Below are positions 59,340 through 64,000 of a stretch of DNA of 64,000 bases, in pieces (position 1 is the first letter of the stretch; every line of letters starts with the position of its first letter). Both the position numbers and the translations under genes were made by a program. This DNA comes from an uncultured Desulfobacterales bacterium (lineage in GTDB: Bacteria; Desulfobacterota; Desulfobulbia; Desulfobulbales; Desulfocapsaceae). Below the pieces are notes generated by a model, which was given only the letters and a program-made list of their open reading frames with translations, searched no databases and was not told the origin of the DNA. Location: contig CALGIJ010000005.1 of the NCBI GenBank assembly GCA_937915545.1, positions 28,923-92,922 of the forward strand, read 5' to 3'.

Positions 59340-59675
59340 ATGCTACACGTCTCCACGCTGGCGGTGGAAAAGCTGACCGCCTACATGACCGAAAACAACA
59401 TCTTTTCAGCCTTGCGAGTCGCCCTTATGCAGGGCGGCTGCGCTGGGCCCTCCCTCGGCCTCGCCCTCGACGAGGGCACTTCTGAAGACGAGCGCTACGA
59501 TAAGGACGGCCTGGCCTTTATCGTCGAGAAAAGCCTGGTGCAGCAGTGCGGCGCCATCACTATCGACTATGTCGATGCCCCCGGCCGTTCCGGCTTCTCG
59601 ATTCGCTCGACGAACCCTCTCCCCACCGGCGGTGGCGGCTGCAGTTCCGGATCCTGCGGCAGCTGCGGCTGCTGA
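59340..59675 (+). CDS. HesB/IscA-like Fe-S protein
   Basis: A 111-residue protein with the HesB/IscA-type fold. MLHVSTLAVEKLTAYM begins the domain; RVALMQGGCAGPSLGLALDE contains the first Cys. The second Cys is in SLVQQCGAITIDY. The C-terminus, GGGGCSSGSCGSCGC, adds a Cys-Gly tail that may bind metal. Some family members in anaerobes have Sec at the GGCAGP position; here the codon is Cys. AAAGGAACCTCTC supports ATG 59340, but an upstream in-frame ATG at 59136 also has a good ribosome site. Confidence 0.82.
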   Translation: MLHVSTLAVEKLTAYMTENNIFSALRVALMQGGCAGPSLGLALDEGTSEDERYDKDGLAFIVEKSLVQQCGAITIDYVDAPGRSGFSIRSTNPLPTGGGGCSSGSCGSCGC

Positions 59676-59777
59676 GCTTTCACGGCCGGGCCACCCCCGG
59701 CCTGCACGGCCCCGCGCCCGGGTGGTATGCCCAGGCGCGGCCCTTCGTGGTGCTCACCCCTCGAGCCTCATCAGGGC

Positions 59778-60314
59778 TTATCCCTTGCCTGGGCAGCAGG
59801 CGGCATCCTTGTCCGCGGGGGCGGCTGTCGCCTTGTCGGGGTCGAACTCCCGGGCAACCACCATCAGCTCGCGGTCGGTGAGCAGGATGGACACCTTGGG
59901 CGTCAGCCAACGATCGCCGTTCGCCGTCTGCTGACAGGGCGCTCCCATCTCCCTGACGAGGAGGTTGTGGACCTCCTGGCGGTGTCCAGGGGTGAAGACC
60001 ATGTCGGCGCCATAGAGGCGCTGGTCGAAGAAATTAACGAAGATGGAGAGCAGGGGAATGCCCTCCAGCGCCATGGTCAGTTTGCCTGAACCTTCTCCGA
60101 AGAATGCCGAGGATGGGCCTTTCTTATAGATGTTGTTGAGCGCGGCCGGCTTCAAGCCGAGGTCCGGCAACTCGTCCTTGCTGATTCCCCAGGCCAGTCC
60201 CTGAAAGCCGTGGTCGAAGGGCGAGGTGCTGGCGGCGGAGAGGCCGGCCACGGAGAGGAAGAGTGCGCAGAGCAGGAACTGGCGGAGAAGGGTCGGCGGA
60301 TGCAATCTTCTCAT
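59778..60314 (-). CDS. Secreted protein of unknown function
   Basis: A 178-residue protein with a signal peptide (LLRQFLLCALFLSVAGLSAA, cleaved near SAASTS). The mature part starts FDHGFQGLAWGISKDELPDL, a pattern seen in small periplasmic proteins of anaerobes that begin with a GLxWG block. Two Cys occur near the end (APCQQT, DAACCPG). It starts one base into the stop of the binding-protein gene (TGATG), so it belongs to the same operon as the NitT/TauT-type importer. I do not recognise its family. Confidence 0.65.
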   Translation of the reverse strand: MRRLHPPTLLRQFLLCALFLSVAGLSAASTSPFDHGFQGLAWGISKDELPDLGLKPAALNNIYKKGPSSAFFGEGSGKLTMALEGIPLLSIFVNFFDQRLYGADMVFTPGHRQEVHNLLVREMGAPCQQTANGDRWLTPKVSILLTDRELMVVAREFDPDKATAAPADKDAACCPGKG

Positions 60315-61354
60315 CACAGGGTCCCTCCCGTTTTTTTCGGGGCGGTTTCCCCCTGGTGTCGCAGGGCTTCGGGCAGGAAGCCGTAATCGATCATGGCGGA
60401 GATGTCGACACTGTTCTTGATATAGCCATAGGTCGCCATGAGGTTTATCTGCTCCTCGAGTCTCTCGGGAGGCTCGATGGCCTGGTAGTGGCGGAGGGCG
60501 GAGATCATGCACAGCTCTTCCTCCACCTTGGTGTATTTCGGTAAAAAGGCGCGGGCCTCGCGGTCATTGCCGGCAATGAAGTCGAACGACTTGACCAGCC
60601 CATCCATGACCTTGCGGACATTGTCGGGCTGCTCCTTGAGGTACTTGTCGGAGAAATAGAGCCCGGCAAAGACCCAGTTGGCGCTGATGTCGTGAAACGA
60701 GGCGAGAATACGGCTTGCTCCATGCGCTTCCAGCATGGCGGCGAGGGGGTCTCAGACGATGAAGCCGTCGATGCCCCCGGAGCGCAGCGCCGCTTCGTGC
60801 TGCATCGGGTTCTCCGGAGTCGCCCCCCACATTGGCTTGATATCCTTCAAGGTCAGCCCGCCCTTGTGCACGGCATGGGTGAGCAGGGTCTTGACCATGA
60901 CGCTGCCGCTGGTGGCGATGCGGATGCCGCGCAGGTCTTCGAGGGTTTTATACTTCGTCTGCGCGCCGACGTGAATGCCGCACTTGGTTCCGGGATGGGC
61001 GTGGCCCATCCACGCCACCACCTTGACCGGGGCCTTCTCTTCAGCCAGTTTGATCAGCGAGGAGAGGGAGATATAGCCGCCGGCGACGTCGCCGCGCATC
61101 ACCGCCGCCAGGGTATTGGGCTCGCCGCTGATGTATTCGAGCTCGACATTGACGCCGGCTTCCTTGAAGAAGCCCTTCTCGACCCCCACGTAGAGCGGCA
61201 GATCGTCGATGCTGCGCCAGTAAACGAGCTTGACCGTGGGCAACTCGGCGGCATGCGGCGCCTGCGGCCAAAGCAGCAGGCCGAGCCCCAGGAGGAGCAG
61301 GGCGAGGGGCAGGCCATGGGCCCTTCTCTTCCGGCAATGGTAGATGGTGTTCAT
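60314..61354 (-). CDS. NitT/TauT-type ABC transporter binding protein with in-frame UGA (60752-60754, codon 201)
   Basis: A 346-residue periplasmic binding protein (NMT1/TauA-like). The signal peptide is LALLLLGLGLLLWPQAPHAA. VKLVYWRSIDDLPLYVGVEKGF-type start and GEPNTLAAVMRGDVAGGYIS fit the family. The frame is broken by one TGA in GGIDGFIV-U-DPLAAMLEAHG and then stays open for 145 residues of good family sequence (ASFHDISANWVFAGLYFSDK). Relatives usually have W, A or another residue here (xxWEPxxA). So the UGA is either a TGG-to-TGA nonsense change (pseudogene or sequencing error) or an unusual Sec codon. A hairpin CCATGC-TGGAAGC-GCATGG begins 13 nt after it. Permease and ATPase genes upstream are intact. 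A GAGGA site precedes ATG 61354. Confidence 0.75.
60719..60738 (-). promoter_or_regulatory. Hairpin after the UGA of the binding-protein gene (SECIS candidate)
   Basis: On the minus strand, CCATGC-TGGAAGC-GCATGG begins 13 nt after the UGA at 60752-60754. Its loop starts UGGA, like the UGGAU loops behind the mvhD and mvhA UGA codons. The match is suggestive only. Confidence 0.35.
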
Positions 61355-61376
61355 ACAAAATCCTCGCAGTGCAGAA

Positions 61377-62147
61377 TTATGGGTATTTCCCCCCGAGGGA
61401 GGTATGGGTATGCCAGGCGACAGCCTTTGACTGGATGATGCGGGCGGCGAAATCGATGGAGAAGCCGACGGCGGAGAGGACGATGATGCCGGCGAAGACG
61501 CGCCGCGTATCGAAGGTGCGCTGGGCGTCGATGACGAGAAAGCCGAGGCCGGAGTCGCTGGAGAGCATCTCCACCCCGACCAGGGACATCATCGCCATGG
61601 CGGTGGAAATGCGCAGCCCGGTGATGATCACCGGCAGGGCGGAGGGGATGAGCACCTGCAGCCACAGCTGCCGGCCGTTGGCGCCGAGGGACTGGGCGGC
61701 GAGGATGAGCTTGCGGTCGACGCCCTTGATCCCGGCGATGGTGTTGAGGAGGATGGGGAAAAAGCACGACTTGAAGATGATGATCACCTTGGAGGTGTCG
61801 CCGACGCCGAACCACAGGAAGAGAATGGGCACCAGGGCGAAGGTCGACAAGGGGCGGATGAGCTCGATGAGCGGGTCGAAGAAGTCCTCGATGAGGACCG
61901 ACCAGGCGATGAGCAGGCCGAGGCCGATGCCGACCGCTGCCGCGACCAGGTAACCACTGGCCGCCCGCCCCATGCTGACTGCCGTGTGGTAGGGCACCTC
62001 CCCGGAGACGATCATCGCCCACAGGGTGGCGAAGACCTCCATGGGCGGGGGCAGAAACCAGCTCTCGACCATTCCGGCCCTGGTAACCCCCTCCCAGCAG
62101 AGCAGAAAGAACAGCGGCGAGAAAAATTTTCTGTAGGCGATCTTCAT
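61377..62147 (-). CDS. NitT/TauT-type ABC transporter, permease
   Basis: A 256-residue permease of the SsuC/TauC (BPD_transp_1) family with about six helices. LIRPLSTFALVPILFLWFGV and the EAA loop LILAAQSLGANGRQLWLQVL are typical. It lies 22 bp before the binding-protein gene and two bases after the ATPase stop, so the order is ATPase-permease-binding protein-unknown secreted protein. Confidence 0.92.
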   Translation of the reverse strand: MKIAYRKFFSPLFFLLCWEGVTRAGMVESWFLPPPMEVFATLWAMIVSGEVPYHTAVSMGRAASGYLVAAAVGIGLGLLIAWSVLIEDFFDPLIELIRPLSTFALVPILFLWFGVGDTSKVIIIFKSCFFPILLNTIAGIKGVDRKLILAAQSLGANGRQLWLQVLIPSALPVIITGLRISTAMAMMSLVGVEMLSSDSGLGFLVIDAQRTFDTRRVFAGIIVLSAVGFSIDFAARIIQSKAVAWHTHTSLGGKYP

Positions 62148-62148
62148 C

Positions 62149-62937
62149 TTAGGCGAAACAGGCCTGCGGTATCTGTTCCTCTTCCCAGATACACTCCTTG
62201 AGCAGCCGTTCGTAGTGGCGGAAACGCTCGCTGGTGAACATCTCCCGGGTGCGGGGGCGTTCGAGTTCTATAGCGACGTCCTTCTTGATACTTCCGGGGC
62301 GGCTGCTCATCACCACGACGCGGTCGGCGAGAAAGATTGCCTCGCTGATTGAGTGGGTGATGAACAGCACCGTGCAGCGCGCCTGCTGCCAGATTTTCTG
62401 CAGTTCGATCTGCATGCTCTCGCGGGTGATGGCGTCGAGGGCGCCGAAGGGTTCGTCCATGAGCAGTACCCTGGGCTTGTTGGCCAGGGCCCTGGCGATG
62501 GCCACGCGCTGCTTCATGCCGCCGGAGAGCTCGTAGGGGTAGCAGTGTTCGAAGCCCTGCAGGCCGACGAGACGGATGAGTTCCTCGCTCAGCAGGCGAT
62601 ACTGGCTCTTTTTAACCCCGTTGAGGCGGGGTCCGAACTCGATATTGCCGCGCACCGTCTTCCAGGGGAAGAGGAGGAACTCCTGGAAGACGATGGCCCG
62701 CTGCTGGTCGGGCCCGGTTACCGGCCGGCTGTCGATGGTCAGCTCTCCACGAGTTGGTTTCTCGAGGCCGGCCACCATGAGCATGAAGGTCGACTTGCCG
62801 CAGCCGCTGGGGCCGACCAGGGCGATGAACTCGTTCTCGCCGATGGCCAGGCTGATATCGGCGATGGCGAGGGTCGCCTCGGCCCCGTTCCTGCCGCTGA
62901 AGGTCTTGGTTATATTGTGTGCATCGATAAAACTCAC
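62149..62937 (-). CDS. NitT/TauT-type ABC transporter, ATP-binding protein
   Basis: A 262-residue ATPase of the SsuB/TauB family. Walker A: LVGPSGCGKSTFMLMVAGL. The signature is ELSGGMKQRVAIARALAN, Walker B VLLMDEPFGALDAIT, and FITHSISEAIFLADRVVVMS follows. A GTG start at 62937 (VSFIDAHNITKTF) with GGGAGAG upstream was chosen. An in-frame ATG 46 codons earlier would run through the structured leader and adds no homology. The substrate class (sulfonate, thiamine precursor, nitrate or similar) cannot be decided. Confidence 0.9.
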   Translation of the reverse strand: MSFIDAHNITKTFSGRNGAEATLAIADISLAIGENEFIALVGPSGCGKSTFMLMVAGLEKPTRGELTIDSRPVTGPDQQRAIVFQEFLLFPWKTVRGNIEFGPRLNGVKKSQYRLLSEELIRLVGLQGFEHCYPYELSGGMKQRVAIARALANKPRVLLMDEPFGALDAITRESMQIELQKIWQQARCTVLFITHSISEAIFLADRVVVMSSRPGSIKKDVAIELERPRTREMFTSERFRHYERLLKECIWEEEQIPQACFA

Positions 62938-62957
62938 CGATCTCTCCCGAGGCTGTT

Positions 62958-63075
62958 GTGACGAAGAAAAATGTGCCGGCAAGGCTGTCTCCGGCCGGCG
63001 CGTGTCGCATGCGCGGCTTTCCTCGCCGGGGCATGAATGCGCCAGGCTGCGCGGTGATCGCCGCGCTTTCGTCAC
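62958..63075 (-). ncRNA. Candidate structured leader RNA (riboswitch-like) of the NitT/TauT-type ABC operon
   Basis: GTGACGAA (62958-62965) pairs with TTCGTCAC (63068-63075), closing a 118-nt domain. Inside are several hairpins: GCCGGC/GCCGGC (62975-62999), GCGTG/CATGC (near 63000-63012), GCAT-GA-ATGC (63031-63040) and GCGCGG/CCGCGC (63049-63066). It lies just upstream of the ATPase ribosome site and downstream of a possible promoter. I could not match it to TPP, cobalamin, Moco or guanidine-I motifs. High G+C content makes short stems common, so this is tentative. Confidence 0.35.
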
Positions 63076-63144
63076 TGATGTTCTTCTGCTTAATCGATAC
63101 TGCTATGTGATATACGCCATGGGCATTTCCTCCCTGGCGAGGTT

Positions 63145-63174
63145 TTCTTACAAAGAAATGTTATGCAGTGTCAA
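63145..63174 (-). promoter_or_regulatory. Possible sigma70 promoter of the NitT/TauT-type ABC operon
   Basis: On the minus strand TTGACA (63169-63174) is followed after 18 bp by TAAGAA (63145-63150), a weak -10. The distance leaves a leader of about 200 nt. Confidence 0.4.
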
Positions 63175-63957
63175 ACTGGTATTACCGATGGTTGCGGGGG
63201 GCAGGCAAGGTTCTGCCGATAGAGGCGGTGGCGGGAAGGGCGGGGGAGGAAGAAGGTGACGGGCGAGGGGGGTGAGAAGGTTCGTGGAGAGCTCGCCTCG
63301 CGATGGCGGGCGGGCGATGGTCATCACTTCCACTCCTTCACTCCAGAGAAAGCCTTGTCCTTGGTTCCCCTGAGGTTTCGGGATAACCACTTCCGGACGA
63401 CAACTGTCTTCCCGCAGGCAGGGCCTCACAATGTTGAGATTCTGCACGGAACGGGGCGGTCGCCACCTTGTCGCAGCAGCCATTGTAGCCGAGGGACCCG
63501 TATATCGGGTTTCGATTACTGATGCATAGCTTTGTACAAGGGCTGGAGAATATAAAAAGAGTGACCTTTTTAATGAAACAATTCTATGTTGTAATCTATC
63601 TTTTACATGAAGTTGTTGATATTTTCTGCCAGTGCGCAGATTTCTGTTGTGTAGATTCAGGCAAGTTGTTATGAAGATCTCGTCTATCTGCATGATAATA
63701 AAGATAATATGCTCTGCATGATTCTGGGATTATTTCGGCGGTGATAGTCGGTAGTATAGGGAGGATGTTGTTTTGTGGAGTTTGTTTTGCGGTGTTAACG
63801 CTTTAATAGGTAGTTAAATATAACTATTAATTAGTGTATATAAGCCGGAAACTATCTCTTTGTAGGGGCGGTGCTCGCTGTGAGCCTGGTCGGCAAGTCG
63901 GCCGGGATATGCTTGGCAAGCTCGCCAGAGACCAACCACGACTCGAGAAGAGCACCC

Positions 63958-64000
63958 ATGTCTATGAAATCAGTGCGATGCATATTGTCTGGTGTTGCGG
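63958..64000 (+). CDS. Possible start of a gene cut by the window edge
   Basis: ATG at 63958 opens a frame (MSMKSVRCILSGVA) that runs to the last base. The sequence looks like the start of a signal peptide, and the ribosome site is poor (GAAGAG). The AT-rich DNA upstream could hold its promoter. Too short to identify. Confidence 0.25.
   Translation, partial: MSMKSVRCILSGVA

Larger units (their letters stand above)
62938..64000. other. 1.06-kb gene-poor region at the right edge
   Basis: No convincing complete gene. It contains the structured leader (62958-63075) and promoter of the ABC operon. A G+C-rich stretch of unknown function (63180-63530) follows. About 63540-63860 is strongly AT-rich and includes a TAGTTA-AATA-TAACTA inverted repeat (63811-63826). 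A possible gene start lies at 63958. Confidence 0.5.

Noticed and set aside
58937..59485. A CASCHG heme-c-like motif in a frame upstream of the HesB-like gene
   Set aside because: The frame has no signal peptide, no second heme motif and overlaps the HesB gene out of frame. A single CxxCH by chance is likely.
62938..63075. N-terminal extension of the ABC ATPase starting at 63075
   Set aside because: Adds 46 residues without homology through a region that folds as RNA. The GTG at 62937 has a good ribosome site and aligns with family starts.
63148..63693. A 181-codon minus-strand open frame at the right edge
   Set aside because: Runs across AT-rich and Pro-rich low-complexity stretches without a domain or ribosome site.

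Overview
This is a G+C-rich chromosomal window from a strictly anaerobic bacterium, most likely a Desulfobacterota (delta-proteobacterial) sulfate-reducer-like lineage. The evidence is a heterodisulfide-reductase/[NiFe]-hydrogenase cluster that reads UGA as selenocysteine, a MinD/NifX/Mrp cluster matching the 'orange protein' (ORP) operons described in Desulfovibrio vulgaris with its sigma54 regulator, and many Fe-S and radical-SAM proteins. Rank below phylum is a guess. I saw no rRNA, tRNA, CRISPR array, insertion sequence or integrase. The selenocysteine machinery (selA, selB, selC, selD) is not in the window.

Layout. 0-4.7 kb: the 3' part of a divergent NAD-dependent DNA ligase, a tautomerase, a DinB-like protein, a metallo-beta-lactamase-fold hydrolase and galE. 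5.0-14.9 kb: a hydrogenase protease, an HTH-Hdr fusion, HdrA, MvhD, MvhG, MvhA, a small Cys-containing protein and a HypD-like protein. Four of these genes (HTH-Hdr, HdrA, MvhD, MvhA) are each split by one in-frame UGA that sits where the family has a conserved Cys. Each UGA is followed 16-22 nt later by a hairpin. I annotate them as selenoproteins. 14.9-25.0 kb (minus): four genes overlapping by 4 bp encode a CheB-CheR-PAS fusion and three sensor kinases.

25.2-30.7 kb: OsmC, GpsA, a radical SAM protein, a TRAP transporter QM pair without its binding protein, and an 0.8-kb gene-free stretch that leads into gltBD (30.7-36.6 kb). 36.6-45.5 kb: two ORP-like operons with good sigma54 promoters and palindromic upstream sites, flanking the gene for their probable activator. 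They encode four NifX/NifB-family proteins, two ferredoxin-MinD ATPases, Mrp, an IscU-like protein, two DUF5320-type Gly-rich proteins and a degenerate receiver.

45.5-64 kb: hemerythrin, RMD1/DUF155-like, znuACB-zur behind a promoter overlapped by an inverted repeat, a BadF-type activator with a 2-hydroxyacyl-CoA-dehydratase-like (double-cubane) partner, a sugar-type ABC importer, pstSCAB, a HesB/IscA-like protein, and a NitT/TauT-type ABC importer. The binding protein of that last importer contains a further in-frame UGA, and its mRNA leader looks structured. The last 1.06 kb is gene-free apart from a possible gene start at the edge.

How it fits together: Hdr-Mvh would oxidise H2 and pass electrons through flavin-based bifurcation to ferredoxin and to a disulfide-type acceptor. 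The protease and HypD-like protein would help mature the hydrogenase. The ORP cluster is a P-loop ATPase/metal-cluster system transcribed by sigma54 RNA polymerase. The rest are importers and housekeeping genes.
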